Shown here: positions 36,187-45,553 of the stretch, piece after piece
Layout of the letters: each line of letters opens with the position of its first letter
Position numbering within the stretch: the stretch's first letter is position 1
Source of the DNA: a bacterium
GTDB lineage: Bacteria > Zixibacteria > MSB-5A5 > CAIYYT01
NCBI GenBank assembly: GCA_016708315.1
Contig: JADJGC010000003.1
Coordinates: 186,001 to 250,000, forward strand
Direction: 5' to 3'
DNA: 64,000 nucleotides
The notes under the pieces: model-generated
Told to the model about the DNA's origin: nothing
Database searches by the model: none
Seen by the model: the letters and a program-made list of their open reading frames with translations, nothing else
Program-made: the position numbers and the translations under genes

Positions 36187-36978
36187 GTGCAGACAGAAGC
36201 GATATTCGGACTTACACTTGACAACATAGTCGTCTTTCTGCTGTCGACCTTCCGGGTCGGCGGGTTGTTTGTCGCTGCTCCCGTTTTTGGCCAGACCACA
36301 GTTCCCGTACAGGTAAAGATCATGCTGACGTTGATGTTCGGCTATTTCCTGTTCCCGTTGGTCGGAACCCAAACTTTCCAACTCGATCCGGGTCTGTTGC
36401 CGTTGGTGATGCTTGGCGCCAAAGAGTTCATGTTTGGCTTGATCATCGGATTCTTGTTTCAGCTCATTTTCCTCGGTGTTCAGTTTGGCGGCGGTGTGCT
36501 CGGTTATCAGATCGGCTACGCGATGGTGAACGTGATTGACCCATCGACATCGGAAAGCGTGCCGATTATCGGTCAACTGAAGCTGATCATTTCGACATTG
36601 ATATTTTTCATCATAGACGGCCACCACGTGATCATACAGGCGCTGTTTGAGTCATACAAAGTCGTGCCGATAGGGCATGTGTCATTCAACCCGCTGGCTA
36701 TGGATGCTGTTATGCATGCAACGGCGGCGGTGTTTATCGTCGGCGTCAAGATAGCGGCGCCAGTATTGGTGACGCTGTTCATCACAGACATCTGTCTGGG
36801 CATTGTTGCTCGCACGATGCCGCAGATGAACATCCTCATTGTCGGCTTCCAGGTTAAGATCGGCGTGGGACTGTTCATGCTGGCTCTGGGGCTGCCGTTC
36901 TTCCACTTCATGTTCACCAAAGTTTTTAATCAGATGAGTATCGAAGCCTTCTCGATTACGAAAGGTTTCGCAGGATAG
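36187..36978 (+). CDS. fliR: Flagellar export gate protein FliR
   Basis: 263 residues from GTG, with six predicted hydrophobic segments and the FliR landmarks (STFRVGGLFVAAPVFG, RTMPQMNILIVGFQVKIGVG). It completes the FliPQR gate. AGGAG lies 11 nt upstream. It has its own sigma-54-type promoter and is followed by flhB after 3 bp. Confidence 0.96.
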   Translation: MQTEAIFGLTLDNIVVFLLSTFRVGGLFVAAPVFGQTTVPVQVKIMLTLMFGYFLFPLVGTQTFQLDPGLLPLVMLGAKEFMFGLIIGFLFQLIFLGVQFGGGVLGYQIGYAMVNVIDPSTSESVPIIGQLKLIISTLIFFIIDGHHVIIQALFESYKVVPIGHVSFNPLAMDAVMHATAAVFIVGVKIAAPVLVTLFITDICLGIVARTMPQMNILIVGFQVKIGVGLFMLALGLPFFHFMFTKVFNQMSIEAFSITKGFAG

Positions 36979-36981
36979 GTC

Positions 36982-38058
36982 ATGGCAGACGAATCGTTCC
37001 AGGAACGGACAGAAGAACCTACTTCCAAACGGATAAAGGAAGCGCGGGAAAAAGGGCAGGTTGCCCGATCGACCGAACTGAGCTCCGTTGTGATCATGAT
37101 CGCATCGGCGGCTTCGTTGCTTGCGCTGGGACCGTTAATGTCCTCGACCAGCCGCGACATGCTAACTTGGATACTTACTAATGCTACGACCTTTGATTTG
37201 ACGGCTGCCACTGCACCGGCATTTATGCTGCAAATCACGATCCTCTTCGTGAAGATCTGCGCACCGATTGTCATTGTGATGGTGGTGATTGCGTTCGGTG
37301 TTTCGTATGTGCAAGTCGGCAATGTGATCTCGACGCAAGCACTAGAACCGAAATTTGAGAAGCTCAATTTTATCTCGGGGCTGAAAAAGTTGGTAAGCGT
37401 GAAGTCGATGGTGACTGCGCTGCGCGATATCATCAAGCTGACGATTATCACAGTCATTGCCTACTACGCCATCAAGAAAGAAGTCCCGAACATGATCGGG
37501 TTTACTGACATGGATGTAGCGGGAATAGCTTCTGCGATGACGGCCATTACTCTCAAGATATCATTCAAGATACTGCTGGCTCTGGCCGTGATCGCTATTC
37601 TGGATTATGTCTATCAGAAGTGGGATTACACCAAGGGTCTGCGGATGTCGATTCAGGACATCAAGGAAGAACTGAAGCAGACCGAAGGTAATCCACAGAT
37701 CAAGGGCCGCATTCGGGCAATTCAGCGCGAGCAAGCACGCAAGCGAATGATGCAGGATGTGCCAAAGGCGGATGTTGTAATTACCAACCCGACGCACATT
37801 GCCGTTGCGCTCAAGTACGATACAGATGTGATGGCGGCGCCGACGGTCCTCGCAAAAGGCGAGCGGTTGATTGCCGAGGCGATCAAGAAGATTGCCTACG
37901 AATCAGGTGTTCCGGTCGTGGAGAATAAGCCGCTGGCGCGCGCGTTGTTCAAGTCGGTGGAAGTCGGTATGCAGATTCCAGGCGACCTGTACAAGGCAGT
38001 CGCTGAGGTATTGGCGTACGTCTACAGTCTTAACGGCAAGAGCAAGAGGAGAGCTTGA
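36982..38058 (+). CDS. flhB: Flagellar export switch protein FlhB
   Basis: 358 residues: a basic N-terminus (RTEEPTSKRIKEAREKGQVARS), four transmembrane segments and a cytoplasmic domain with the self-cleavage motif NPTH at residues 269-272. Cleavage switches export from rod/hook to filament substrates on the FliK signal. The stop overlaps the flhA start by one base. Confidence 0.97.
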   Translation: MADESFQERTEEPTSKRIKEAREKGQVARSTELSSVVIMIASAASLLALGPLMSSTSRDMLTWILTNATTFDLTAATAPAFMLQITILFVKICAPIVIVMVVIAFGVSYVQVGNVISTQALEPKFEKLNFISGLKKLVSVKSMVTALRDIIKLTIITVIAYYAIKKEVPNMIGFTDMDVAGIASAMTAITLKISFKILLALAVIAILDYVYQKWDYTKGLRMSIQDIKEELKQTEGNPQIKGRIRAIQREQARKRMMQDVPKADVVITNPTHIAVALKYDTDVMAAPTVLAKGERLIAEAIKKIAYESGVPVVENKPLARALFKSVEVGMQIPGDLYKAVAEVLAYVYSLNGKSKRRA

Positions 38059-40118
38059 TGAAAAGCTTCAGCTCATACTCTGATGTGATTCTCGCTGTTG
38101 CTGTCGTCGGAATCATTGGTGTTTTGATTATTCCGGTGCCAACCGGATTTCTTGATCTGCTATTAGCAGCAAATATCTCGCTGTCACTCGTGATTCTGCT
38201 TTCAACACTCTATTTGAAGCGCCCGCTGGAATTCTCGGTGTTTCCGGGATTGTTGCTGGTCGTCACATTGTTCCGTCTTTCATTGAACGTTGCTTCGACA
38301 AGACTGATTCTTGGCGAAGGCTATGCCGGCGCGGTGATTGACTCGTTCGGTAACTTCGTGGTAAAGGGCAACTACGTCGTCGGGTTCATCATCTTCATCA
38401 TCTTAGTAGTGATTCAGTTTGTGGTCATTACAAAAGGCGCAGGACGAATCAGCGAAGTCGCAGCAAGATTTACTTTGGATGCAATGCCCGGAAAGCAGAT
38501 GGCGATCGATGCCGATCTCAATGCCGGTTTGATAAATGACGATGATGCGCGCCGTCGGCGCTCTGAAATCACGAAGGAAGCAGACTTTTATGGAGCAATG
38601 GACGGCGCGTCGAAATTTGTTCGAGGCGATGCGGTAGCCGGTATTCTGATCACGTTGATCAACGTGATCGGCGGATTCATCATCGGTATGGCGCAGGAAG
38701 GTCTGCCGCTAACGGAAGCTTTGCGGCGTTACACATTGCTGTCGATTGGCGACGGCCTCGTCACTCAGATTCCGGCGCTAATCGTGGCGACGGCTTCGGG
38801 TATTCTGGTAACGCGCGCTGCCGGCGATTCCAATCTTGGTTCGGAAATGACCAAGCAGATGACACTTCAGCCGAAAGCGCTGGCAGTAGCATCGGCAATC
38901 GTATTCCTGCTCGGCATCGTTCCGGGCATGCCATTCTGGCCATTCAGCATATTCTCGATACTGGTCGGAGTTACGGCATATATGACATCACAGGCGATGA
39001 AGACCAAAGAAATTGCGGACGCCACCGGCGAAGTTCGCATTGAACCGGAAGAGCACAAGACTCCGACACAGCAAGCCGAAGAATCGCTTCATCTCGACAC
39101 TCTGGAACTGGAGATTGGCTACGGACTGATTCCGTTGGTAGATGTACAGCAGGGCGGCGATTTGTTGGAGCGCATTTCCACTATCCGCAGGCAACTCGCG
39201 CAGGAACTTGGAGTCATAGTTCCGCCGATCCGAATCCGCGACAATGTCCAACTGAAACCGAATCTCTATGAAGTGAAACTAAAGGGCAACAGTATCGCCC
39301 GTTTTGAATTGATGGTCGACCACTTGCTGGCGATTAACCCAGGCTATCTCGATGACGATATCGACGGCTTCGCCGCCAAAGAACCAGCATTCGGAATGAG
39401 CGCAAAGTGGATCATCCAGAACTTCAAAGAACTGGCTGAGATGAAGGGCTACACCGTTGTCGAGCCTGCCGCGGTTATGGCGACACACATTACGGAATTG
39501 ATCAAGATCCATGCAGCCGAAATCTTCACGCGTCAGGATGTCAAGAATCTTGTCGATCGCGTCAAGAAAGATACACCGGCAGCAGTGGAAGATGTAGTCG
39601 GCGACATCGTGCCGATTTCGACCTTGGAAAAGGTGCTGCAGAATCTCCTCTCAGAGCGAATCAGCATGCGCGACATAGTGACAATTCTGGAATCACTGGC
39701 GGAGTACTCGCAGCAAACCAAGGACGCGGATGTATTGACCGAGTATGTGCGTATGGCACTGCGCCGGACGATTACTCATACCTATGCCGGGACTGACGGG
39801 ACGATGAGTGTCTTCACGCTGGAACCGCGCACTGAAAAATTCTTATCTGACAATGTACAGGCGACGAAGCAAGGGCTAATGCTGGTGATCCAACCGGCGA
39901 ACGGCGAACTGCTGACGCAGAGAATTGCCAAAGCCTCCGAGCGGATGAGCCGCGAAGGCAACACGCCGCTATTGTTGGTCAGTCCAAATGTGCGGATGGC
40001 GCTACACCGATATCTGCAGGGTGCCATTCCGAATCTCGTGGTAGTCTCCTATTCGGAGATTCTCCCTCAAGTTGAAGTTTTCTCAAAGGAAGCAGTGAGC
40101 ATATACGATGCTAATTAA
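38058..40118 (+). CDS. flhA: Flagellar export protein FlhA
   Basis: 686 residues. ATG at 38058 overlaps the flhB TGA by one base; an in-frame TTG one codon earlier is less likely. Eight hydrophobic segments fill about residues 10-320, with the FHIPEP-region landmark (GRISEVAARFTLDAMPGKQMAIDADLNAG, here AGRISEVAARFTLDAMPGKQ). The large cytoplasmic domain follows. It is the main export-gate component that docks chaperone-substrate complexes and couples to proton motive force. It overlaps flhF by 11 bp. Confidence 0.97.
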   Translation: MKSFSSYSDVILAVAVVGIIGVLIIPVPTGFLDLLLAANISLSLVILLSTLYLKRPLEFSVFPGLLLVVTLFRLSLNVASTRLILGEGYAGAVIDSFGNFVVKGNYVVGFIIFIILVVIQFVVITKGAGRISEVAARFTLDAMPGKQMAIDADLNAGLINDDDARRRRSEITKEADFYGAMDGASKFVRGDAVAGILITLINVIGGFIIGMAQEGLPLTEALRRYTLLSIGDGLVTQIPALIVATASGILVTRAAGDSNLGSEMTKQMTLQPKALAVASAIVFLLGIVPGMPFWPFSIFSILVGVTAYMTSQAMKTKEIADATGEVRIEPEEHKTPTQQAEESLHLDTLELEIGYGLIPLVDVQQGGDLLERISTIRRQLAQELGVIVPPIRIRDNVQLKPNLYEVKLKGNSIARFELMVDHLLAINPGYLDDDIDGFAAKEPAFGMSAKWIIQNFKELAEMKGYTVVEPAAVMATHITELIKIHAAEIFTRQDVKNLVDRVKKDTPAAVEDVVGDIVPISTLEKVLQNLLSERISMRDIVTILESLAEYSQQTKDADVLTEYVRMALRRTITHTYAGTDGTMSVFTLEPRTEKFLSDNVQATKQGLMLVIQPANGELLTQRIAKASERMSREGNTPLLLVSPNVRMALHRYLQGAIPNLVVVSYSEILPQVEVFSKEAVSIYDAN

Positions 40119-41127
40119 GAATTTTCAAGCCAATACGATTCAGGACGCGCTTGATCTGGTCCGCAGGGAATTCGGCAAAGAAGCCGTGATTCTCAAGACA
40201 GATGTTGTCCGGAACAACGGTTCGAGACTCTTCAGTGTTACAGCGGCTCGCGACTATGACGCCAAGCAAGTGTCAAGTGCAACGATGGCGCCGGAGACTT
40301 CGCCAGTTACTCCACCAAGGACGCCTGCAACAGGCACAGCACGACTTGAGTCGGCACTGCTGGATGTTGTGATTCCCGAACTACTGACTGGTGAAGTCAA
40401 GCAACTGTTTCTTTCGATGCGCTGTCATGACGTTGAATCGCAATTGGCACTCGATATCTGCCGGCAGCTTCAGCGGCAATCGACAACGAGTCGGGAGAGC
40501 CTGGCAAAGATCATGACCGCAATCGCACCGCAATCGATTGGATTGCCGGAAAACAGTTCGAACATCGTGTTTGTCGGGCCGTGCGGTTCCGGCAAGAGTT
40601 CGATGCTGGCGAAGCTCGCTACCGAGTTCGTGTTCCATCGCAAGCAGAAGGTGACACTGCAGACACTCGACAACTTCCGTCCGGGTGCAGAAGAAGAAAT
40701 CACAAATCTGACTGAGATACTTGACCTGGTAGTGGAGACGAACGGTCACAAATCAAAACCGCGACCGATTTCTCATCACTTGATCGACACTACCGGAGTA
40801 GTGCTTGGTGATCACAGCGGCCGCGAGTTGCTTGAAAGCGAACTCTCGAATATCCACAATCGCTTTACAGTCCTTGTGCTGGCACTTACGACCGGATGGA
40901 CGAATATCAGACATTACATCGAATTCGCCCGGCCGTTAGGAATTGACGCTGTCGCATTGACGCAGCTTGACGCAACAGATAGTTGCGGCACGGTACTGAA
41001 TCTTGCTGTCGGCGATTATCCGCCGTTGTTGTGCTTGAGTGATTCACGGTTACCGAACGCAGTGATATACGACTTCAATGTCGAAGTCTGCCTTGACAAG
41101 CTGATCGGAGGCGAGAGTGTCGAATAA
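40108..41127 (+). CDS. flhF: Flagellar SRP-like GTPase FlhF
   Basis: 339 residues, on the short side for the family. N-terminal MLIKNFQANTIQDALDLVRREFG (landmark KNFQANTIQDAL) is typical of FlhF. The GTPase P-loop is at 157-165 (GPCGSGKSS), followed by LDNFRPGAEEEI and a DTTGV switch. FlhF sets flagellar position and number with FlhG. It overlaps flhA by 11 bp and flhG by 11 bp. Confidence 0.92.
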   Translation: MLIKNFQANTIQDALDLVRREFGKEAVILKTDVVRNNGSRLFSVTAARDYDAKQVSSATMAPETSPVTPPRTPATGTARLESALLDVVIPELLTGEVKQLFLSMRCHDVESQLALDICRQLQRQSTTSRESLAKIMTAIAPQSIGLPENSSNIVFVGPCGSGKSSMLAKLATEFVFHRKQKVTLQTLDNFRPGAEEEITNLTEILDLVVETNGHKSKPRPISHHLIDTTGVVLGDHSGRELLESELSNIHNRFTVLVLALTTGWTNIRHYIEFARPLGIDAVALTQLDATDSCGTVLNLAVGDYPPLLCLSDSRLPNAVIYDFNVEVCLDKLIGGESVE

Positions 41128-41983
41128 CGGCAAGCGTCCGAACAGTCGCGCATTCTGTGCCACAGTTTGTTCGGGAAAAGGCGGAGTTGGAAAATCGACA
41201 GTCGCGATCCTGCTGGCTTCGCGGTTGGCGGACGCCGGTTACCGGACGCTGTTAATCGATGCCGACTGCGGCTTGGGAGATTTGGCAACACTTACCAATT
41301 CAATCGTGAAGCGCGGCTTTGAGTCTATCCTCGCTGGTACGGCAACGTTGGAAGAAGCAACAGTGAAGATCGGGCCACGTCTATGGCTCATTGGAACAGA
41401 GGCCGGCTCCAAACTGACAGGGCAGAACAGCGAGTTGGCTGGGCTTGAGAACTGCCTCCAGATTGACACGCTGTTTGACGTCGTCATTATCGACACACCG
41501 TCGTCACTTGATCCACTGATTCTCAATCTGATTGCTTTGAGCGATCTGAGCATCAGTGTCACCACACCGCATATCCCTGCGATTGCAGATTCCTACATAC
41601 AGATTAAGCAGGCAAGTGAAGTCACCGATAAGGGGCAGGCGGCATTTGTTGTCAACAAAGCTGACTCGGAAATAGAGGGCGATCAATCGGCCGCCAAGTT
41701 CAGCGAGCTGGTGGAGAAGTTCCTCACCAGAAGCATGTTGGCGCTCGGCTACCTCGAATACAATCCGCTGATACAGAAATGCTCGGAAAGCCAGTCACTT
41801 ACGACGATTCCGGCGGAACTCGACGGGGCTGTTAAAAAATTGGACAGAATGGTTAAGACGTTGTGTGAACAACACATAGAGAAGGCAAGACGCGGATCAT
41901 CATTATGGGTGCGGTTGGGAGAGGCGATGGCGCTAAAACGCGTTGTCGGCTTTGACGATACGCAAGTGATGGTTCATAACTAA
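41117..41983 (+). CDS. flhG: MinD/ParA-like ATPase FlhG
   Basis: 288 residues from GTG. Deviant Walker A at 20-28 (GKGGVGKST), LIDADCGLGDLATL and VIIDTPSSLDPLIL are the MinD-type motifs. It activates FlhF GTPase and limits flagellar number. The strict overlap flhA-flhF-flhG is the usual arrangement. Confidence 0.93.
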   Translation: MSNNGKRPNSRAFCATVCSGKGGVGKSTVAILLASRLADAGYRTLLIDADCGLGDLATLTNSIVKRGFESILAGTATLEEATVKIGPRLWLIGTEAGSKLTGQNSELAGLENCLQIDTLFDVVIIDTPSSLDPLILNLIALSDLSISVTTPHIPAIADSYIQIKQASEVTDKGQAAFVVNKADSEIEGDQSAAKFSELVEKFLTRSMLALGYLEYNPLIQKCSESQSLTTIPAELDGAVKKLDRMVKTLCEQHIEKARRGSSLWVRLGEAMALKRVVGFDDTQVMVHN

Positions 41984-42044
41984 ACGTAAGATCGAAAAAA
42001 ATGGATTTCTACTTCGATATAATCAGGAAAGGCGTGAAGAGCTT

Positions 42045-42803
42045 ATGAACGTTGCAGATGCATGGAAGGACTACCGCAGCACGGGAAACCCGGAGATCCG
42101 GCAACAATTGCTGTCGCATTATCTGCCGCTTGTCCGAAACGTCGCGGGACGCCTCGCGATGGGATTTCCGAAAACTGTGGAGCTGCCGGATTTGGTGAAT
42201 ACCGGCGTCATCGGACTGATCGAAGCATTTGCGAATTTTGATCCGACACGCGGAATCAAATTCGAAACCTATGCTGTGCCGCGAATTCGCGGAGCCATCC
42301 TTGACGAATTGCGCAGTCTGGATTGGGTGCCGCGTTCAACGCGCGCAAAGTCGCGTGAGCTTGACCGCGCACATCATGAGCTGGAAGGCAGACTGGGCCG
42401 CAAACCGTCGCATCGCGAGCTGGCAAAGTACATGAATGTCACAATCGACGAGTTCGGCGCCACGTTGTCGGATGTCAGTGGAGCAACACTGCTGTCGCTC
42501 GATGAGATGATCTATCGCGAAGAAGACAATCGCCAGATTCCACGCATTGAAACCGTTGAAGGACCGGCGGAGTTTTCGGTGCTGGGCGAGATCGAAGAAA
42601 TGGAACTGCGGGCTTATCTCGGCGTAGCGGTCGCGAATCTGACCGAACAGGAACGCCTGGTGATAGCCCTTTACTATTACGAAGAACTAACACTTAAGGA
42701 AATCGGCGAAGTGATGACGATTTCCGAATCGCGGGTTTCGCAGATTCATACGAAGGCAGTTATGAAGCTGCGGAATTTGGTTCGCGAGAAATTTGCAATG
42801 TAG
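42045..42803 (+). CDS. fliA: Flagellar RNA polymerase sigma factor (sigma-28)
   Basis: 252 residues. Region 2 (PLVRNVAGRLAMGFPKTVELPDLVNTGVIGLIEA, FETYAVPRIRGAILDELRSLDWVPRSTR), region 3 and region 4 (LTLKEIGEVMTISESRVSQIHTKAV) match FliA/WhiG. It reads the TAAA-N15-GCCGATAA promoters seen in front of the receivers at 17959 and 49826. No FlgM anti-sigma gene is visible in the window. It lies 61 bp after flhG. Confidence 0.96.
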   Translation: MNVADAWKDYRSTGNPEIRQQLLSHYLPLVRNVAGRLAMGFPKTVELPDLVNTGVIGLIEAFANFDPTRGIKFETYAVPRIRGAILDELRSLDWVPRSTRAKSRELDRAHHELEGRLGRKPSHRELAKYMNVTIDEFGATLSDVSGATLLSLDEMIYREEDNRQIPRIETVEGPAEFSVLGEIEEMELRAYLGVAVANLTEQERLVIALYYYEELTLKEIGEVMTISESRVSQIHTKAVMKLRNLVREKFAM

Positions 42804-42817
42804 GCAGGTGATGCGAT

Positions 42818-43099
42818 GTGGTAAAGCCGATAGCCTTCGCTGACAATCTGGCGAAAACGCCGTTAGCCGAGCGGGTCAACCAACTTCAGAAGACGGCACC
42901 CGATACGGACCAGCGGCAGGCAGCCCAGATTGCCGAAGCGCAGCGAGTGCAGAAGCACCGCGAGGCTCAACCAACGGAAAAGACCGATGAGGCGATCATT
43001 CATCGGGACAAGCAGCACGCGCAGCAAGAGCACAAAGAAAAGAAGCAAGAGAAGGACACAGACAAAGATAAGAAGAACGGTCTGGATGTGACCGGCTGA
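42818..43099 (+). CDS. Small charged protein of unknown function in the flagellar operon
   Basis: 93 residues from GTG (an ATG two bases earlier is out of frame and stops after two codons). The chain is almost entirely hydrophilic, with Gln, Lys, Glu and Asp in the C-terminal half (KEKKQEKDTDKDKKNG) and no membrane segment or known motif. Its position 14 bp after fliA and 14 bp before the DUF2802 gene suggests a motility function. I do not recognise it. Confidence 0.6.
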   Translation: MVKPIAFADNLAKTPLAERVNQLQKTAPDTDQRQAAQIAEAQRVQKHREAQPTEKTDEAIIHRDKQHAQQEHKEKKQEKDTDKDKKNGLDVTG

Positions 43100-43113
43100 C
43101 ATAGGAGTCAAGT

Positions 43114-43548
43114 ATGGATACATGGAATGTGGCACGAATGATATTGGACAGCACCTTCGCGATTGCAATCGTGAGTTTTGTCGCAGTCTTCTTTTACCGG
43201 CGGGAAAAGAGAATCCGGTCGCTCATCGCGCAGTACGTGATGAAGGCAGCCGATCAACCGACGCCGATGACGGCACGCGAGTCTCAGCGCGAGCAGGTAT
43301 ACGAACCGCAGGTAAATCATCGTCCGGTCATGCCACGCAACAGCAAGCCGGATTTGGTAGCGCAGTACGAATCGCAGCGCAATTTCGCACCGGCGCCGCA
43401 GCCGGCACCAGCAGCCAGAAAAGCGAGCAGGGCGGAGAAGTATCTCGAAGCCGTACGCATGTACCGGCAAGGGAGTCGGCGAGAAGATATAGAAAAGAGT
43501 CTCGGCATTTCGTTCATGGAATTGGAACTGCTGGGTCAACTGAAGTAG
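43114..43548 (+). CDS. DUF2802-like membrane protein
   Basis: 144 residues. One N-terminal transmembrane helix (about 10-27) is followed by a flexible Pro/Ala/Gln linker and a short C-terminal helix-turn-helix-like segment (AVRMYRQGSRREDIEKSLGISFMELELL) typical of DUF2802 proteins that accompany flagellar and chemotaxis genes. Role unknown. Confidence 0.7.
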   Translation: MDTWNVARMILDSTFAIAIVSFVAVFFYRREKRIRSLIAQYVMKAADQPTPMTARESQREQVYEPQVNHRPVMPRNSKPDLVAQYESQRNFAPAPQPAPAARKASRAEKYLEAVRMYRQGSRREDIEKSLGISFMELELLGQLK

Positions 43549-43581
43549 AAACGCGGAAGATTAAGGAGAAAGTAGGCACAT

Positions 43582-44775
43582 ATGGCCATGGAATCACCGT
43601 TTTTTCTGACCAAGGTTGAATGCCCGGTCTGCAAAACGATCAATGAATTCGAAAACATCAAAGTCGGCGCTTTCATAGAAGAAGACCACGACACGGATTT
43701 CTGTCCGATTGGCCGTCAATGGCGCAATCCGAAGTACGAAGTATACAATCCATTGCTCTTCTTCATGGCGACCTGCGAAAATTGTCTCTATACGAGAGAG
43801 TTCAATCAGGCATTCAAGGACTGGAAGAACGACAGCGCATTCCGCAGTTATCGACTCAAGCCGATGCAATCGCGTCACCTTGAGGCGCTGGCAGTTGACG
43901 GTTCTGTGCTCAAGATGTTGGGACAGGCACGCGATGCACAGCTCAACCCGTTTGCAACTGCAGTCACGAAATTCCTTTTGGGCATATACGACGAGCTATT
44001 GCTCGAACATCCGCGCAAACTGGACCTGGGGAGATTCTATCTGCGAATCGCCTGGCTCTACCGCGAAAATTACGGGCAAGCGCCTGTTGCCGCGCCGGAT
44101 GATCCGTCGCATTTCGCTTACGATATAGAAAAGGCTTACGCGAAGCTGAAGCAAGCGCGCGACTTCTTTACGCTCAACGTTAACACGATTTCACAGTTAG
44201 TTGATGAAGCTTTCACTAAGAACGGCCAGGCTGCCTCGGCGAATTCGGAATTCCTGACAGTCAAAGAAAACTTCACGTCGGAGCTTTCCCGCATCAGTGA
44301 GCTTCAGGCGGCACTCAACAGCGCGATTGGCGACATGGCGAGTGCAGTCGAGAAGAACTCGCGGCTTCGCCTTGATTCAGCGCCGCAGTCGGAACGCGGC
44401 ACGGTGGCATACGGCGGGTTCGCATCATTTGAAGAGTTCATCCGCGAAGTCAAGTCACGCTGGGAATATGCGCCGGTAAGCGAGCAGGAAGCACTGTTGT
44501 ACGCGATTGAATTCTACAAGAGCGCTCTCGAAGATGGTCACGAGATCCAGCAGGGCAATCAGCAAATTCAGGCGACGTACTTAATCGCCGAGCTTTCGCG
44601 CCGTATTGGCCGCAATACGGAAGCGAAGCTCTACTTCAACAACACGATCAAAGCCGGGCAGCAGTTTGTTTTCGACAATCGCGGCGATCAAACACGTACT
44701 GCGCTGGCGCGCAAGATCATTGATCTCGCCGTGGCGCAGGGCAAGAGTAACCTTGAGGCCAGCAAAGGCAATTGA
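43582..44775 (+). CDS. DUF2225 family protein
   Basis: 397 residues. The N-terminus carries zinc-ribbon-like pairs (VECPVCKTINEFENI, ATCENCLYTREF) and the DUF2225 pattern (DHDTDFCPIGRQWRNPKYEVYNPLLF). The rest is helical and probably TPR-like (EALLYAIEFYKSALE, YLIAELSRRIGRNTEAKLYF). The family is widespread but has no established function; here it sits between DUF2802 and a PilZ gene in the motility operon, which hints at a link to surface behaviour. Confidence 0.85.
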   Translation: MAMESPFFLTKVECPVCKTINEFENIKVGAFIEEDHDTDFCPIGRQWRNPKYEVYNPLLFFMATCENCLYTREFNQAFKDWKNDSAFRSYRLKPMQSRHLEALAVDGSVLKMLGQARDAQLNPFATAVTKFLLGIYDELLLEHPRKLDLGRFYLRIAWLYRENYGQAPVAAPDDPSHFAYDIEKAYAKLKQARDFFTLNVNTISQLVDEAFTKNGQAASANSEFLTVKENFTSELSRISELQAALNSAIGDMASAVEKNSRLRLDSAPQSERGTVAYGGFASFEEFIREVKSRWEYAPVSEQEALLYAIEFYKSALEDGHEIQQGNQQIQATYLIAELSRRIGRNTEAKLYFNNTIKAGQQFVFDNRGDQTRTALARKIIDLAVAQGKSNLEASKGN

Positions 44776-44777
44776 TC

Positions 44778-45536
44778 GTGGAACGTACGAGAGAACACGT
44801 TGTGACAGTCGGGGGAATGCTCGAACTGTGGGACAAGCTGGAACTGGTGTTTGAAGAGCGGGGGAAGACGGGAAAGTACCGTACCCGTTTGGAGGATGTC
44901 ACCGATAAGCACCTGGTTATCAATCGTCCGAATTTGATTTCGGGGGATGCTTTGTTTACCGAAGGTGCCGACTTTACGGCATTCTTCTACAAACCGGATT
45001 CGGCTTACACATTCAGCGGGAACATAATCGGCAAGAATCCTGACGGTCACGATACTTACTTGATTCCGAAACCACGCACAATCGAACGCAACCAGAGGCG
45101 GCGCTACTATCGAATCGCAGTTGAACTACCGGCGGTTCTTATTCCAGCAGACGAATTGCTCGCGGGCAAGATACCGGACCAGGAGTTGAAGGAATTCGAG
45201 GCACAGTGCCTCAATCTTTCAGGCAATGGCGCGCTATTTCACACTCGATTCGAAACGGAGATCTCCACCAAGCTCTTCGTGAAGATGCGAGTCGCCGAAT
45301 TGGGCCGCGAGATCAGTGTGCTCGGCGTGGTTCGCCGAAGCGAAGTCGCGGAAGAAGGCTGGTACAGATATGGCGTGGAGATTTTCACGCTTGAGGAACA
45401 GCAAATGTTGTTGTCCAACAGCCAGCTTCAGCGGGTACCGAAACGATTTCAATCGTTTACAGAAATTCAACGCACAGCAATCCTAAACTACATTTTTGCA
45501 CAACAAGTAGCCCTCAAAAAACGAGGGCTGATTTAA
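44778..45536 (+). CDS. PilZ domain protein with YcgR-like N-terminal domain
   Basis: 252 residues. An N-terminal beta domain of the YcgR type (LELVFEERGKTGKYRTRLEDV) is followed by a PilZ domain with the c-di-GMP-binding arginines (NQRRRYYRI) and NLSGNG box. YcgR proteins act as brakes on the motor when bound to c-di-GMP. GTG at 44778 is preferred over an in-frame TTG at 44772, which overlaps the previous stop; the choice is uncertain. Confidence 0.85.
   Translation: MERTREHVVTVGGMLELWDKLELVFEERGKTGKYRTRLEDVTDKHLVINRPNLISGDALFTEGADFTAFFYKPDSAYTFSGNIIGKNPDGHDTYLIPKPRTIERNQRRRYYRIAVELPAVLIPADELLAGKIPDQELKEFEAQCLNLSGNGALFHTRFETEISTKLFVKMRVAELGREISVLGVVRRSEVAEEGWYRYGVEIFTLEEQQMLLSNSQLQRVPKRFQSFTEIQRTAILNYIFAQQVALKKRGLI
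45509..45529 (+). terminator. Hairpin at the end of the first PilZ gene
   Basis: A perfect 7-bp stem (AGCCCTC/GAGGGCT) with a 7-nt A-rich loop overlaps the last codons and is followed by GATTTAAT, too short a T run for a strong terminator. It could reduce read-through into the second PilZ gene or protect the 3' end. Confidence 0.35.
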
Positions 45537-45553
45537 TCAGACAGGAGAAGACA

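Noticed and set aside
44772..44777. TTG start for the first PilZ protein
   Set aside because: It overlaps the previous stop and is closer to the ribosome site than usual; GTG at 44778 is better placed, though this is not certain.
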